Assembly: GCF_001886615.1 (NCBI RefSeq)
Contig: NZ_CP018139.1
Span: forward strand, 2,542,001-2,606,000
DNA from: Halomonas aestuarii
GTDB taxonomy: Bacteria; Pseudomonadota; Gammaproteobacteria; Pseudomonadales; Halomonadaceae
Direction of reading: 5' to 3'
Length of the DNA stretch: 64,000 nucleotides
The notes beneath the pieces were generated by a model. The model searched no databases, was not told where the DNA came from, and saw only the letters and a program-made list of their open reading frames with translations. Made by a program: the position numbers and the translations under genes. Position 1 is the first letter of the stretch. Each line of letters opens with the position of its first letter. Shown piece after piece: positions 9,438 to 19,783 of this stretch.

Positions 9438-9571
9438 GAGCGGCGACTGGGCCTTTTCGTATATGGTGCTACGCTGATTGAGTCGCCTCTGAACCGTCAT
9501 CCGAGCGTCATGCCGTCGTCATCCCATTGCGCGATAACGGAGTGCGCCCGAGCCATCATGGAGAGCTAGTC

Positions 9572-10687
9572 ATGTCGATCACACGTCGCCGTTTCCTCAA
9601 GGGCAGCCTGGCCGCCGGCGCCGCTGCCAGCGTGCCGTCCTTCTACGTCAACACGGTGCTGGCGCAGGAACAGACCCTGCGCATCTACGCCTGGGCGGGC
9701 TACTTCAACGACAGGATGCTTGCGGACTTCACCGAGAAGACTGGCATCCAGGCCACCTTCACGCCCTACGGCACCAACGACGAGCTGATGAACTCCCTGC
9801 GGGCCAGCGACGGCAGCGGCTTCGACGTGATCATGCCCACCGTGGACCGCGTCCCCGGCTACCTCGACTACAATCTGGTGCAGCCGCTGGACGAGTCGCG
9901 CATCAACTGGAGCGGCGCCCTGGACAGCGCCATCGAGGGCTCCAGGACTGGCGGAGTGGTGGACGGCAAGCGCTATTTCGCGCCCAGCGACTGGGGGACC
10001 GAGGCGATCACCTGGAACCGCCGCTTTGCCGACGTCGACCGCGCCAACCTGAGCTATGCCGACCTCTGGAACCCCGAGCATGGGCAGGGCGTCACGGTGC
10101 GCGGCCACTCGGCGCTGGTCGGCATCGGCCTGTGGCTCGAGCGCGAGGGTCGCCTGCCATACCCGCTGCTCGACTCCTACAAGAACGAGGAGGCGATGCG
10201 CGCCAACTTCGATGTCATCCTCGAGGAGGCGGTCAAGCACAAGCAGATGCTGGTGCAGTTCTGGAACACCGAGAACGAGGCCCAGGCCGCCTTCCGCACC
10301 AACGGCGCGATCATCGGCCAGACCTGGGATTCCACCGCCTTCCGCCTGCAGCAGGAGGGCGAGGACATCGCCTACGGCGCACCGAAGGAGGGGGCGCTGG
10401 CCTGGATGGAGGGGTTCGTGATCCCCCGCAACGCCCAGAACCCGGACGCCGTCTACGAACTGATCAACTGGTACTACACCCCCGAGGCCGGCGCCATGTT
10501 CGTCGAGGCCACCGGCTACAACTCCACCTCCAAGGGCGCCACCGAGCTGCTGCCGGAGGCGACCCGCAACTTCTTCAACGAGTCCTATACCGAGGAGGAC
10601 CTGGCCAATCTCTGGTGGTGGCCGATCCAGGAGCCCTGGTACGTGGCGCTGCGCAACGAGTACCAGGACCGCTACCTCTCGGCATGA
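9572..10687 (+). CDS. Polyamine-type ABC transporter, periplasmic substrate-binding protein (Tat-exported)
   Basis: 371 residues. The start at ATG 9572 is set by GGAGAG upstream and by the twin-arginine signal TRRRFLKG at residues 4-11, followed by a hydrophobic Ala-rich stretch ending near VLAQ. The mature protein begins QTLRIYAWAGYFNDRMLADF, typical of PotD/PotF-like binding proteins. It should bind spermidine, putrescine or a related cation in the periplasm. First gene of a four-gene importer operon. Use of the Tat route, rather than Sec, means the protein is exported folded. Confidence 0.88.
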   Translation: MSITRRRFLKGSLAAGAAASVPSFYVNTVLAQEQTLRIYAWAGYFNDRMLADFTEKTGIQATFTPYGTNDELMNSLRASDGSGFDVIMPTVDRVPGYLDYNLVQPLDESRINWSGALDSAIEGSRTGGVVDGKRYFAPSDWGTEAITWNRRFADVDRANLSYADLWNPEHGQGVTVRGHSALVGIGLWLEREGRLPYPLLDSYKNEEAMRANFDVILEEAVKHKQMLVQFWNTENEAQAAFRTNGAIIGQTWDSTAFRLQQEGEDIAYGAPKEGALAWMEGFVIPRNAQNPDAVYELINWYYTPEAGAMFVEATGYNSTSKGATELLPEATRNFFNESYTEEDLANLWWWPIQEPWYVALRNEYQDRYLSA

Positions 10688-11865
10688 TGGGCAACGACTC
10701 CACCCCCAACGTGACCGTGGACGGCAGCGTCCGCCTGGACGAGGTGGTGATGCGCTTCGGCGACTTCACCGCCATCGAGAAGACGACGCTCGAGATCGGG
10801 TCGGGGGAGTTCTTCAGCTTCCTCGGCCCCTCGGGCTGCGGCAAGACCACCCTGCTCAACATGATCAGTGGCTTTCTGACCCCGACCGAAGGGCGGGTGC
10901 TGATCGGCGGCGAGCCCATGGGGGGTGTCCAGGTGAACCGCCGGCCCACGGCGATGATCTTCCAGAACCTGGCGCTCTTCCCGCTGATGACGGTCTTCGA
11001 GAACATCGAGTTCGGCCTCGAGGTGCGGGGCGTCGACAAGAAGACGCGCCGCGAGACCTCCGAGCGGCTGCTGGCGCTGGTGGCGCTCGAGGGCAGCGGG
11101 CCGAAGATGGTCACCGAGCTCTCCGGTGGCCAGAAGCAGCGGGTGGCCATCGCCCGGGCCCTGGCCGTGGAGCCCCGGGTACTGCTGCTGGATGAGCCGC
11201 TCTCGGCGCTGGACCTGAAACTTCGTCAGCACATGCGCGCCGAGCTTAAGGCGATCCAGCGCAAGACCGGCATCACCTTCATCTACATCACCCACGACCA
11301 GGGCGAGGCGTTGACCATGTCCGACCGGGTGGCGGTGATGTCGGCGGGGCGCATCCAGCAGGTGGCCGACCCCATGACCCTCTACCGCTCGCCGGCCACC
11401 GGCTTCGTGGCGGCCTTTGTCGGCGAGAACAACCGGCTGGAGACGACGGTGATCGATCGCGAGGGGGAGCGGGTGCGCCTGGACGGCGGGCGACTGGGCG
11501 AGTTGGCCGGCCGTGTGGCGGCCTCGACGCGGCTGGACAACGGCGACCGGACCGCGCTCTACATCCGCCCCGAGCACCTGCGACCGGTGGACGACCATAC
11601 GGGCGGCCCGACCTTCGCGGCCACGCTCGAGGCGGTGCACTTCGAGGGCGCCTGGGTGATGCTCGAGGCCAGGCTCGATGCCTCCGGCGAGATGCTCCGA
11701 GCGCAGCTCGGCCACGAGCTCTCCCGGCAGTACGTGGACGCCCTGGTGGCCGGACACCGCATGACCTTCGGCTACGATCCCGAGGATGCGGTGGTGCTGC
11801 CCGACGACGGTACCCCGAGGGTCGACGAGGCGACCGGCGAGGTGGTGGAGGCCCGGGATGTTTAG
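10684..11865 (+). CDS. Polyamine-type ABC transporter ATP-binding protein (PotA-like)
   Basis: 393 residues. Walker A GPSGCGKTT, signature LSGGQKQR, Walker B VLLLDEPLSALD, the H-loop in ITHDQGEALTMSD, and a C-terminal TOBE domain (about 290-380) show a PotA/FbpC-type importer ATPase. The ATG overlaps the stop of the binding-protein gene (ATGA), so translation is coupled. It energises the two permeases that follow. Confidence 0.92.
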   Translation: MMGNDSTPNVTVDGSVRLDEVVMRFGDFTAIEKTTLEIGSGEFFSFLGPSGCGKTTLLNMISGFLTPTEGRVLIGGEPMGGVQVNRRPTAMIFQNLALFPLMTVFENIEFGLEVRGVDKKTRRETSERLLALVALEGSGPKMVTELSGGQKQRVAIARALAVEPRVLLLDEPLSALDLKLRQHMRAELKAIQRKTGITFIYITHDQGEALTMSDRVAVMSAGRIQQVADPMTLYRSPATGFVAAFVGENNRLETTVIDREGERVRLDGGRLGELAGRVAASTRLDNGDRTALYIRPEHLRPVDDHTGGPTFAATLEAVHFEGAWVMLEARLDASGEMLRAQLGHELSRQYVDALVAGHRMTFGYDPEDAVVLPDDGTPRVDEATGEVVEARDV

Positions 11866-12745
11866 CCAGCTGAAGTCGCGGTTCGGCAGCCCCCTGGCCG
11901 TGTCGATCCTCGTTCTGCTGGGGATCTGGCTGATCGTCATGGTGACCCTGCCGCAGCTGCAGATGATCGACTACTCGCTGCGCCCCAACCTGTTGCCGGC
12001 CCAGCAGGGCGGGCCGGAGGATGGCTGGACGCTGGCCAACTATGCCACCCTGGCCGACAACGACATCCATCGGGCGATCTTCTTCAAGACGCTGTGGTCA
12101 AGCGTGCTGGTGACCCTGCTGACCCTGGGGGTGAGCTATCCGCTGGCCTGGTACCTGGCCAAGGTGGCCACCCCGCGCCAGGCGGCACTGTGTATCCTGC
12201 TGCTGATCATCCCCTTCTGGATCAACGAGATCCTGCGCACCTATTCCTGGTTCATCATCCTCGCCTTCCGCGGTCCGCTGAACGAGGTGCTGATGATGCT
12301 GGGGCTGATCGACCGGCCGATCCGCTTCCTCAGCGGCGACGGAGGGGTCATGGTGGGCATGGTCTATGCCTATATCCTGTTCATGGTCTTTCCCGTCTAC
12401 AACGCCATCGAGAGCCTCGACGATAACCAGGTGCGGGCGGCCCGGGACCTCGGCGCGGGCACCATCCGCACCCATCGGCGCATCGTCATTCCCCATGCCA
12501 AGCCGGGGATCGCCACCGGCTGCATCATGACCTTCATGCTGGCGGCGGGCAGCTACGCGGTGCCGGCCCTGCTCGGCTCGCCCGGCAGCCGCTGGTTCAC
12601 CCAGATCATCTACAACTGGTTCTTCGAGGGCGGCAACTGGAACCAGGGGGCGGCCTACGCCTTCCTGCTGCTGGTGCTGTGCATTGGCTTCATGTCGCTG
12701 GTCATGAAGATCTTCAAGGTGGGCCTGGGGGACATCGCGAAATGA
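11858..12745 (+). CDS. Polyamine-type ABC transporter permease (PotB-like)
   Basis: 295 residues with six predicted membrane helices. The cytoplasmic EAA loop, AARDLGAGTIRTHRRIVIPH around residues 195-215, docks the ATPase. The start MFSQLKS at 11858 overlaps the end of the ATPase gene by 8 bp. It pairs with the next gene as a heterodimeric channel. Confidence 0.9.
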   Translation: MFSQLKSRFGSPLAVSILVLLGIWLIVMVTLPQLQMIDYSLRPNLLPAQQGGPEDGWTLANYATLADNDIHRAIFFKTLWSSVLVTLLTLGVSYPLAWYLAKVATPRQAALCILLLIIPFWINEILRTYSWFIILAFRGPLNEVLMMLGLIDRPIRFLSGDGGVMVGMVYAYILFMVFPVYNAIESLDDNQVRAARDLGAGTIRTHRRIVIPHAKPGIATGCIMTFMLAAGSYAVPALLGSPGSRWFTQIIYNWFFEGGNWNQGAAYAFLLLVLCIGFMSLVMKIFKVGLGDIAK

Positions 12746-12758
12746 GGGGGGAAAGGGC

Positions 12759-13565
12759 GTGAGCTCGCAGCGACTGATGGCCCTGGGCCTGCGCTTCTAC
12801 GTGGTGGTGTTCTTCGCCTACCTCTTCCTGCCGCTGCTGGTGATGGCCGCGGCCACCTTCAACGACAGCCGTTTTCCCACCGTGACCCCCTGGGATGGCA
12901 CCACCCTCAAGTGGTTCGGCGAGCTCGCCGCCGACGGCGGCATGTGGCAGGCACTGACCAACAGCGCCATCGTGGCGGTCGGCGTGTTGTGCCTGGCGGT
13001 GCCCATCGGCATCGCCACGGCGCTGTTCCTCAACACCGTCTCGAGCCGTGCCAAGCCCTTCCTCTACGCGCTGATCCTCTCGCCCTTGTTGACGCCGGGG
13101 GTGATCATCGGCATCTCGACGCTGATCTTCTGGCGCCAGCTCGGAGTCGGCGGGGGGATCTTCCTCACCGTGCTCGGCCAGTCCACCTTCATCGCCGCCT
13201 ACGTGATGCTGATGGTCACGGCGCGGCTGCAGCGCTTCGACCGCACCATGGAACGGGCCGCCCTGGACCTGGGCGCCAGCCAGTGGCAGATGTTCCGGCG
13301 CATCCTGTTGCCCTACCTCAAGCCGGCAATCCTCTCGGCGGCGGTGATCGCCTTCCTGCAGTCCTTCGAGAACTACAACACTTCGCTGTTCGTGGTGGGC
13401 TACGACACTACCCTGACGGTCTATATCGCCTCCAAGGTACGCACGGGCCTCACGCCGGCGGTCAACGCCCTGGGCCTGATCCTGATCCTCGTTACCGTGG
13501 TGCTGGCCGTGGCCTACGAGGTCAAGCGGCGTCGCGAGGCGGCGCGTACGGTGAGGGGAGTCTAG
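12759..13565 (+). CDS. Polyamine-type ABC transporter permease (PotC-like)
   Basis: 268 residues with six predicted helices and the EAA loop AALDLGASQWQMFRRILLPY. Translation starts at GTG 12759 after GGGGGAAAGG, 13 bp after the previous gene. Last gene of the importer operon; the CDF exporter starts 46 bp later with its own ribosome site and could be partly co-transcribed. Confidence 0.9.
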   Translation: MSSQRLMALGLRFYVVVFFAYLFLPLLVMAAATFNDSRFPTVTPWDGTTLKWFGELAADGGMWQALTNSAIVAVGVLCLAVPIGIATALFLNTVSSRAKPFLYALILSPLLTPGVIIGISTLIFWRQLGVGGGIFLTVLGQSTFIAAYVMLMVTARLQRFDRTMERAALDLGASQWQMFRRILLPYLKPAILSAAVIAFLQSFENYNTSLFVVGYDTTLTVYIASKVRTGLTPAVNALGLILILVTVVLAVAYEVKRRREAARTVRGV

Positions 13566-13611
13566 CGCCCGCCTCCTGCGTTATGCTGGTCCCGACCGAC
13601 AGGGAGGGCCC

Positions 13612-14559
13612 ATGTCTCACGACCATCATCACCACTCACATCACCACGCTCCTCACACGGGGCAGGACAGCCAGCGCCGGCTCCTCTGGGCGATCCTGCT
13701 CACCGGCGGCTTCATGGTCGCCGAGGTGGTGGGAGGCATCCTCTCCGGGTCGCTGGCCCTGCTGGCCGACGCCGGCCACATGCTCACCGACACCGCGGCG
13801 CTGACGCTGGCCTGGTTCGCCGCCCGCATCAGCCGCCGCCCGGCCGACGACAAGCGCAGCTTCGGCTACCACCGGGTACAGATCCTGGCCGCCTTCGTCA
13901 ACGGCCTGACGCTGATCGCCATCGTGGCGTGGATCCTCATCGAGGCGATCCGCCGGCTGCTCTCGCCGATGGAGGTCATGGGTAGCACCATGCTGGCGAT
14001 CGCCGGCCTGGGGCTTCTGGTCAACGTGGCGGTGTTTGCCATCCTGCACTTCGGCGATCGCGACAACCTCAACATCCGCGGGGCGGCGCTGCACGTGCTG
14101 GGGGACCTGCTGGGCTCGGTGGCGGCCATCGTCGCCGCCCTGGTGATCCTGGCGACCGGCTGGATGCCCATCGACCCGCTGCTCTCGGTGCTGGTGGCGA
14201 TGCTGATCCTGCGCAGCGCCTGGAGGCTGACCCGGGAATCCGGCCATATCCTGCTGGAGGGCGCCCCGGACGACCTGGACGCCGCGACGCTGCGCCGCGA
14301 GATTCCCGAGCAGCTCGAGGCGGTCTGCAACGTGCATCATGTGCATGTCTGGTCGCTGACGCCGGGACGCCACCTTGTCTCGCTGCATGCGGCCATCGAC
14401 GAGGGCGAGGATCGACAGGCCACGCTGGTGGCGATCCGCTCGCTGCTGGTGGAACGCTACGGCCTGCATCACGCCACCATCCAGCTGGAGAGCCGGCACC
14501 ACTGTGCCGACGAACCCGTCAGCGGGGAGACGCACGACGACGCGCCTCCCCGACCCTGA
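13612..14559 (+). CDS. Cation diffusion facilitator, zinc/cadmium/cobalt exporter (CzcD/ZitB type)
   Basis: 315 residues, six helices. The N-terminus is His-rich (HDHHHHSHHH), helix 2 has ADAGHMLTD and helix 5 has HVLGDLLGS, the two His-Asp pairs of the Zn site. A C-terminal cytoplasmic metallochaperone-like domain includes NVHHVHVWSLTPG. It exports Zn2+ or similar ions by proton antiport. RBS is AGGGAGGG just before ATG 13612. It converges on the next gene with an 11-bp gap. Confidence 0.92.
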   Translation: MSHDHHHHSHHHAPHTGQDSQRRLLWAILLTGGFMVAEVVGGILSGSLALLADAGHMLTDTAALTLAWFAARISRRPADDKRSFGYHRVQILAAFVNGLTLIAIVAWILIEAIRRLLSPMEVMGSTMLAIAGLGLLVNVAVFAILHFGDRDNLNIRGAALHVLGDLLGSVAAIVAALVILATGWMPIDPLLSVLVAMLILRSAWRLTRESGHILLEGAPDDLDAATLRREIPEQLEAVCNVHHVHVWSLTPGRHLVSLHAAIDEGEDRQATLVAIRSLLVERYGLHHATIQLESRHHCADEPVSGETHDDAPPRP

Positions 14560-14570
14560 CGCGCGGGCCG

Positions 14571-16205
14571 CTAGACCAGCTTGCTGTGACGCCGCCTGGC
14601 CACCGCGTCGGGCGGATCGAAACGGTCGGGGTCGGCGAGGTCCCAGTAGTCGCGGAACACGGCGTGGCGGGAGGCGCCGCCCTGCAGCAGTTCGTCCGGG
14701 GAGAGGATGTCGTAGAGCTCGTCGAAGCTCTTCACCTCATGGGCGGAGAGCCGATGACTCACGTGCTCGGGGCCGAGCTCCCGCGGGTGGGAGAGGCCCG
14801 CGGCGGCCAGCATCTCGGCCAGCGCCGCGAGGGTGTTGGCGTGGAAGCGCTGAACCCGGCGTGACTTGTGGTCGACATCCAGGCGGCTGCCGCGCCACGG
14901 GTCCTGGGTCGCCACGCCGCTCGGGCAGCGGTCGGTGTGGCAGGTCTGGGCCTGGATGCAGCCCAGGGCGAACATGTAGCCCCGGGCGGCATTGCACCAG
15001 TCGGCGCCCAGGGCCAGGGCGCGGGCGAGATCGAAGGCGCTGATCACCTTGCCGGCGGCCCCGACGGAGACCCGCTCGCGCAGCCCGGCGCCCACCAGGG
15101 TGTTGTGCACCAGCAGCAGGGCCTCGGTCAGCGGCATGCCCAGGCGGTTGATGAGCTCCAGCGGGGCGGCGCCGGTGCCTCCTTCGCCGCCGTCGACCAC
15201 CACGAAGTCCGGGTACTCGTCCTCCTCCAGCATCGCCTTGACCAGGGCGAACCACTCCCAGGGATGCCCGATGGCCAGCTTGATGCCCACCGGCCTGTCG
15301 TCGGCGAGCTCGCGCAGCCGGCGGATGAAGTGGATCAGTTCGCGGGGCGTGGAGAAGGCCGAGTGGGCGGCGGGGGAGACCACGTCCTGGCCCATGGGCA
15401 CGCCGCGGGTCGAGGCGATCTCGGCCGTGACCTTGGCCGAGGGCAGGATGCCGCCGTGGCCCGGCTTGGCGCCCTGGCTGAGCTTGATCTCGATCATCTT
15501 CACCGCGTCCTGGGTGGCCTGCTCGCGGAAGCGCTCGGGGTCGAACCGGCCCTGATCGTCACGACAGCCGAAGTAGCCGGAGCCGATCTCCCAGACCAGG
15601 TCGCCGCCATGGCGGTGGTAGGGGGAGATCGCGCCCTCGCCGGTGTCATGGTAGAAGCCGCCCAGCCGCGCGCCCTGGTTGAGGGCGGTGATGGCATGGG
15701 CGGAGAGTGCCCCGAAGCTCATCGCCGAGATGTTGAACACGCTGGCCCGATAGGGCCGGCCACGTCCGGCCCCGATGGTGGTGCGGAAGTCCGGGTCGTC
15801 GATGCGGGCCGGTGCCAGTGACGGGCTCATCCACTCGTAGCCGGGGGCTCGCATGTCGCAGAGCGAGCCGAAGGGGCGCTTGTCGCTGAGGTCCTTGGCG
15901 CGCTGGTAGACCAGCCGGCGCTGCTCCCGCGAGAAGGGGATCGCCTCGTGGTCGGACTGGATGATGTACTGGCGCAGCTCCGGGCCGAACGACTCCAGGT
16001 TGTAGCGCAGGTGGGCGAGGATCGGGTAGTTGCGGCTCACCGTGCGCTTGCGCTGGAGGATGTCATGGCTGCCCAGGGCGACGAGAAGGCCGAAGCCCAG
16101 CACGCCCCACCACCAGCCGGGGCCATCCATGACGCCGAGGAGGCTGACGGCGAGGCCCAGCAGGCTGATCACGTAGGCGCCGTAGCGCAGCGGAAGCGGG
16201 GGCAT
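14571..16205 (-). CDS. FMN-binding glutamate-synthase-family protein (GltB-like synthase domain, membrane-anchored)
   Basis: 544 residues. Two N-terminal membrane helices (about residues 8-50) precede a glutamate-synthase TIM barrel. Barrel landmarks include NISAMSFGALS, GGILPSAKVT, VVVDGGEGGTGAAP and AARGYMFALGCIQAQTCHTDRCPSG, whose three cysteines match the GltB 3Fe-4S cluster. The glutaminase domain of true glutamate synthase is missing. This group (YerD-like) probably oxidoreduces an unknown substrate with FMN. It stands alone. Confidence 0.85.
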   Translation of the reverse strand: MPPLPLRYGAYVISLLGLAVSLLGVMDGPGWWWGVLGFGLLVALGSHDILQRKRTVSRNYPILAHLRYNLESFGPELRQYIIQSDHEAIPFSREQRRLVYQRAKDLSDKRPFGSLCDMRAPGYEWMSPSLAPARIDDPDFRTTIGAGRGRPYRASVFNISAMSFGALSAHAITALNQGARLGGFYHDTGEGAISPYHRHGGDLVWEIGSGYFGCRDDQGRFDPERFREQATQDAVKMIEIKLSQGAKPGHGGILPSAKVTAEIASTRGVPMGQDVVSPAAHSAFSTPRELIHFIRRLRELADDRPVGIKLAIGHPWEWFALVKAMLEEDEYPDFVVVDGGEGGTGAAPLELINRLGMPLTEALLLVHNTLVGAGLRERVSVGAAGKVISAFDLARALALGADWCNAARGYMFALGCIQAQTCHTDRCPSGVATQDPWRGSRLDVDHKSRRVQRFHANTLAALAEMLAAAGLSHPRELGPEHVSHRLSAHEVKSFDELYDILSPDELLQGGASRHAVFRDYWDLADPDRFDPPDAVARRRHSKLV

Positions 16206-16306
16206 GAGGCACTCCTGATGGAAGGGACGGCCTTGTCATTGCACGGTCGCGCGGGGTGGCTGTCAATGCGCCCGGCAAGGGGCCGCGCATCGGTGTCCCC
16301 CGGGGC

Positions 16307-17089
16307 TCAGCCCGCCGAGCCGACAAGTCCCACCACGCTGACCAGGATCAGGACCCCGCCGAGCACCCGGAAGTAGAGGTTGGTGCGGCTTTCGAGCAGA
16401 TGCTGGTGGGCGCGTTCGCCCAGCAGGTGGCCGAGCAGGGCGCAGGGCAGCAGCCACAGGTGGTGGATGAGCTGCAGGTCGACCCCCGCGATCAGGAACG
16501 ACACCATCTTGATCAGCACCAGGATGAACCACAGGGCGAAGAGGGTATCGCGCAGCTGGTGGGCGGCGACATGGGAGGCGAACACCGCCACGATCAGCGG
16601 GGCCCCGATCAGCGAGGTGCCGCTGACGTAGCCGCCCAGGACCAGCAGGAACCCGTCCAGGAGACGGCTGTTGCTGCGAAAGGGCCTGTCGAGCACGTAG
16701 CCGACCGCGTAGACCAGCACGATCATGAAGATGATCTTGGTCAGCACCTGGCCGGGGAGGGTGATCAGGCCGATGACCCCGATCAGCTTGGGGATGATCA
16801 TGACCTTCATCGCCCGGAGCAGGTAGCCCCAGTCGATGTTGCCCTCGCTCGGCGCCTGGCCGCCGTTCTTGGCCACCAGCAGCCGGTGGCCGCGCCAGGC
16901 GATCCAGCTGGAGAAGATCAGCAGGTGGACGGCGATGATCGGCAGGAACACCAGCGGCTCGTCGAGCACCAGCAGCAGGAAGGGCAGCGACAGGACGGCC
17001 CCGCCGAAGCCGAGGCTGGTCCTGACGAAGCCGCTCCACACGAAGATGAGCCCGATCAGGGCATACTCCCAGGCCTCAAGCCCCGTCAT
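16307..17089 (-). CDS. TauE/SafE family sulfite/sulfonate exporter-type permease
   Basis: 260 residues with eight predicted helices. The N-terminal half has the family pattern FVRTSLGFGGAVLSLPFLLL, repeated in weaker form in the second half (GGYVSGTSLIGAPLIVAVFA). TauE proteins move small organic or sulfur anions. It lies 49 bp downstream of the LysR gene on the same strand and may be co-transcribed with it, which would tie the permease to a 3-carbon organic acid, but this is only inference. Confidence 0.85.
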   Translation of the reverse strand: MTGLEAWEYALIGLIFVWSGFVRTSLGFGGAVLSLPFLLLVLDEPLVFLPIIAVHLLIFSSWIAWRGHRLLVAKNGGQAPSEGNIDWGYLLRAMKVMIIPKLIGVIGLITLPGQVLTKIIFMIVLVYAVGYVLDRPFRSNSRLLDGFLLVLGGYVSGTSLIGAPLIVAVFASHVAAHQLRDTLFALWFILVLIKMVSFLIAGVDLQLIHHLWLLPCALLGHLLGERAHQHLLESRTNLYFRVLGGVLILVSVVGLVGSAG

Positions 17090-17138
17090 CGTTCCTCCTC
17101 TCTACTGTCAGGGCGTCTGCTGTCAGGGCGTGGCGTCG

Positions 17139-18038
17139 TCAATCCGGCGTCCCCCAGACCCGGGCGAGCACCTCCAGGGCCTCGGCGATCACCACCTCCT
17201 CCCCCCGGTCGCGCTGCCAGATGAAGCTCAGGGCGCAGGGCAGGCGCATGCCCTCGGCGACCGTCAGGCCGCGCTCCTGGCGCTCCGCCATGGCCAGGGC
17301 GTCTCGGGCCAGGCTGAGCCCGACCCCGGCGCGCACCAGGTCCAGCATGCAGGCCTCCTGGTCCACCTGGGCCACGCTCCTGGGCACGATGCCCAGCGGG
17401 TCGAGCACGCCGTGCAGCAGGCGGTGGTGGGCGGAGTTCTCGGGCGTGGTGATCCACGGCAGCATGGCGAGCTGTGGCCAGTCGGCGCCGGCCAGGCGGC
17501 TGCCCCAGCCGGCCGGGGCGATCACGTGGTAGTGGAAGTGGGTGAGCTCGCGGTGGGCGATCTCGGGGATGCCCGGGCCCTCGCCGGGCGGCGCCAGGAA
17601 GAAGCCGACGTCCAGCTCGCCGCGACGCACCCACTCCAGCACGGTGCCGCTCATGCCGTGATGCAGCTCCGTCTCGAGCTGCGGCGCCCGCTCCACCAGG
17701 CGGTGCAGGAAGGCGCCCAGGCGAATGAACTCTGGGTCGACGATGGTGCCGATCTTCAGCCGGCCATGCAGGGTGGTGTGCAGGGCGCGGGCGTTCTCCT
17801 CGAAGGCGGCCATGGCCGCCAGCGCCTTCTCGGCGGCGGGGACCAGCGCCTGGCCATCGTCGGTGAGCGACAGCCCCTTTGGATGTCGCTGGAACAGCGT
17901 GAGGCCCAGGCTCTCCTGGAACAGCTTGAGTCGCAGGCTGACCGCCGGCTGGGTCAGGTGCAGGCGTTCGGCGGCGCGGGAGACGCTGCCCTCCCGGGCC
18001 ACGGTGACGAAGGCCCGCAGGGTCTGCAGGTCCTGCAT
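17139..18038 (-). CDS. LysR-family regulator, divergent from mmsA (probable 3-hydroxypropionate-type sensor)
   Basis: 299 residues. An N-terminal winged helix-turn-helix (residues 3-62, [23 protein letters not shown]) precedes a periplasmic-binding-protein-like effector domain. It is transcribed away from mmsA/GMC oxidoreductase with a 172-bp intergenic region. In Pseudomonas denitrificans and related bacteria, LysR genes in this position activate mmsA/hpdH in response to 3-hydroxypropionate; the arrangement here suggests the same role. Confidence 0.85.
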   Translation of the reverse strand: MQDLQTLRAFVTVAREGSVSRAAERLHLTQPAVSLRLKLFQESLGLTLFQRHPKGLSLTDDGQALVPAAEKALAAMAAFEENARALHTTLHGRLKIGTIVDPEFIRLGAFLHRLVERAPQLETELHHGMSGTVLEWVRRGELDVGFFLAPPGEGPGIPEIAHRELTHFHYHVIAPAGWGSRLAGADWPQLAMLPWITTPENSAHHRLLHGVLDPLGIVPRSVAQVDQEACMLDLVRAGVGLSLARDALAMAERQERGLTVAEGMRLPCALSFIWQRDRGEEVVIAEALEVLARVWGTPD

Positions 18039-18210
18039 GGCGGTGTCCTCGGCGTCGAGTGATATCAGCTTAACTTATACCCAGGTTTTGCATTACTCAA
18101 TTGATCCGGATGTCGGCAGGCCTCATCTTGGTCTCCATGGCATCTCTCCCCTCTGGGAGCAGGGGTGCCCCTCGACCCCGCTTCCACATAACGACGACAA
18201 CGAGGCTTCC
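18039..18210. promoter_or_regulatory. Divergent LysR / mmsA control region
   Basis: 172 bp, more AT-rich than its neighbours near 18060-18105. A partly symmetrical stretch ATATCAGCTTAACTTATA (18061-18078) has a TTAA centre and a T-N11-A pattern suitable for a LysR box. Exact promoter boxes are not certain. Confidence 0.4.
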
Positions 18211-19722
18211 ATGAGCACCCATAGCATCTCGCATTATATCAACGGTCAACTGTCCGCCGGCGAATCCGGCCAGGTCCAGGACGTCTACAACCCGGCCACC
18301 GGAGAGGTGACGGGCCGGGTGTCGCTGGCTTCCCCCGCCGATGTGGACACCGCCGTGGCAGTTGCCAAGGCCGCCTTTCCGGCCTGGGCCGACACTCCGC
18401 CGATCCGTCGCGCGCGGGTGATGTTCAAGTTCCTGGAACTGCTCAACGCCCACAAGGACGAGCTGGCCGAGGCGATCACTCGCGAGCATGGCAAGGTGTT
18501 CACCGACGCCCAGGGCGAGGTGGCGCGCGGCATCGACATCGTCGAGTTCGCCTGTGGCATCCCGCAGCTGCTGAAGGGGGACTACACCGAGCAGGTCAGC
18601 ACCGGCATCGACAACTGGACGATGCGCCAGCCGCTGGGCGTGGTCGCCGGCATCACCCCGTTCAACTTCCCGGCCATGGTCCCGATGTGGATGTTCCCCA
18701 TCGCCATCGCCGCCGGCAACACCTTCATCCTCAAGCCGAGCCCGCTGGATCCCAGCGCTTCCCTGCTGGTCGCCGACCTGCTCAAGCGGGCCGGGCTGCC
18801 CGATGGCGTGTTCAACGTGGTGCAGGGCGACAAGGACTCGGTGGAGGCGCTGATCGACCACCCCGACGTCAGGGCCCTCTCCTTCGTCGGCTCCACGCCG
18901 ATCGCCAACCTGATCTACGAGCGTGGCGCCCGCCACGGCAAGCGCGTCCAGGCCCTGGGCGGCGCCAAGAACCACATGGTGGTGATGCCCGACGCCGACC
19001 TCGACAAGGCCGTCGACGCCCTGATCGGCGCGGCCTACGGCAGTGCCGGCGAGCGCTGCATGGCGATCAGCGTGGCGGTGCTGGTGGGTGACGTGGCCGA
19101 TCAGGTCGTGCCCCGCCTGGCCGAGCGTGCGAGGTCGCTGAAGATCAAGAACGGCATGGAGCTCGATGCCGAGATGGGGCCCATCGTCACGGCCCAGGCC
19201 CACCAGCGCATCACCGGGTACATCGAGAAGGGCGTGGCCGAGGGCGCCGAGCTGGTGGTCGACGGCCGCGAGTTCGATCCTTCCGAGACCGGCGAGGGCT
19301 TTACCGAGGGCTTCTGGATGGGCGGCAGCCTGTTCGACCACGTCACGCCCGAGATGACCATCTACAAGGAAGAGATCTTTGGTCCGGTGCTGGTCTGCGT
19401 GCGGGTTCCCGACATCGCCACCGCCATCCAGCTGATCAACGACCACGAGTTCGGCAACGGCGTGAGCTGCTTCACCGAGAGCGGCAGCGTGGCGCGCGAG
19501 TTCGGTCGACGCATCCAGGTGGGCATGGTGGGGATCAATGTGCCGATCCCGGTCCCCATGGCCTGGCACGGCTTCGGCGGCTGGAAGCGCTCGATGTTCG
19601 GTGACACCCACGCCTATGGCGAGGAAGGGGTGCGCTTCTACACCAAGCAGAAGTCGATCATGCAGCGCTGGTCCGACTCCATCGCGGCCGGTGCCGAGTT
19701 CGTGATGCCGACGGCCAAGTAA
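18211..19722 (+). CDS. mmsA: CoA-acylating methylmalonate-semialdehyde / malonate-semialdehyde dehydrogenase (MmsA/DddC)
   Basis: 503 residues. Catalytic Cys283 lies in [11 protein letters not shown]. The motif [15 protein letters not shown] carries Asn where ordinary aldehyde dehydrogenases have a catalytic Glu, the hallmark of the CoA-acylating MmsA group. It should convert (methyl)malonate semialdehyde, NAD+ and CoA to acetyl- or propionyl-CoA. Followed by a GMC oxidoreductase and preceded by a divergent LysR, matching the Halomonas dddC-dddA pair that degrades 3-hydroxypropionate from acrylate or DMSP. Valine or inositol catabolism is the alternative, but no partner genes for those are seen. 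Confidence 0.92.
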   Translation: MSTHSISHYINGQLSAGESGQVQDVYNPATGEVTGRVSLASPADVDTAVAVAKAAFPAWADTPPIRRARVMFKFLELLNAHKDELAEAITREHGKVFTDAQGEVARGIDIVEFACGIPQLLKGDYTEQVSTGIDNWTMRQPLGVVAGITPFNFPAMVPMWMFPIAIAAGNTFILKPSPLDPSASLLVADLLKRAGLPDGVFNVVQGDKDSVEALIDHPDVRALSFVGSTPIANLIYERGARHGKRVQALGGAKNHMVVMPDADLDKAVDALIGAAYGSAGERCMAISVAVLVGDVADQVVPRLAERARSLKIKNGMELDAEMGPIVTAQAHQRITGYIEKGVAEGAELVVDGREFDPSETGEGFTEGFWMGGSLFDHVTPEMTIYKEEIFGPVLVCVRVPDIATAIQLINDHEFGNGVSCFTESGSVAREFGRRIQVGMVGINVPIPVPMAWHGFGGWKRSMFGDTHAYGEEGVRFYTKQKSIMQRWSDSIAAGAEFVMPTAK

Positions 19723-19755
19723 CGTCTCCTTCCCACGACCGACAGGCATGCCCGC

Positions 19756-19783
19756 CGGTCAGCTGGCCGCGGCCAGCTGACCG
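19756..19783. repeat. 28-bp perfect palindrome between mmsA and the GMC gene
   Basis: A perfect self-complementary 28-bp sequence centred on CCGCGG, with arms starting CGGTCAGCTGG, lies 33 bp after the mmsA stop. A second hairpin, CCGCCAC-GCGA-GTGGCGG, follows at 19788-19805. Together they may form an attenuator or mRNA-stabilising structure that sets relative expression of the two enzymes, or be a protein site. Confidence 0.75.
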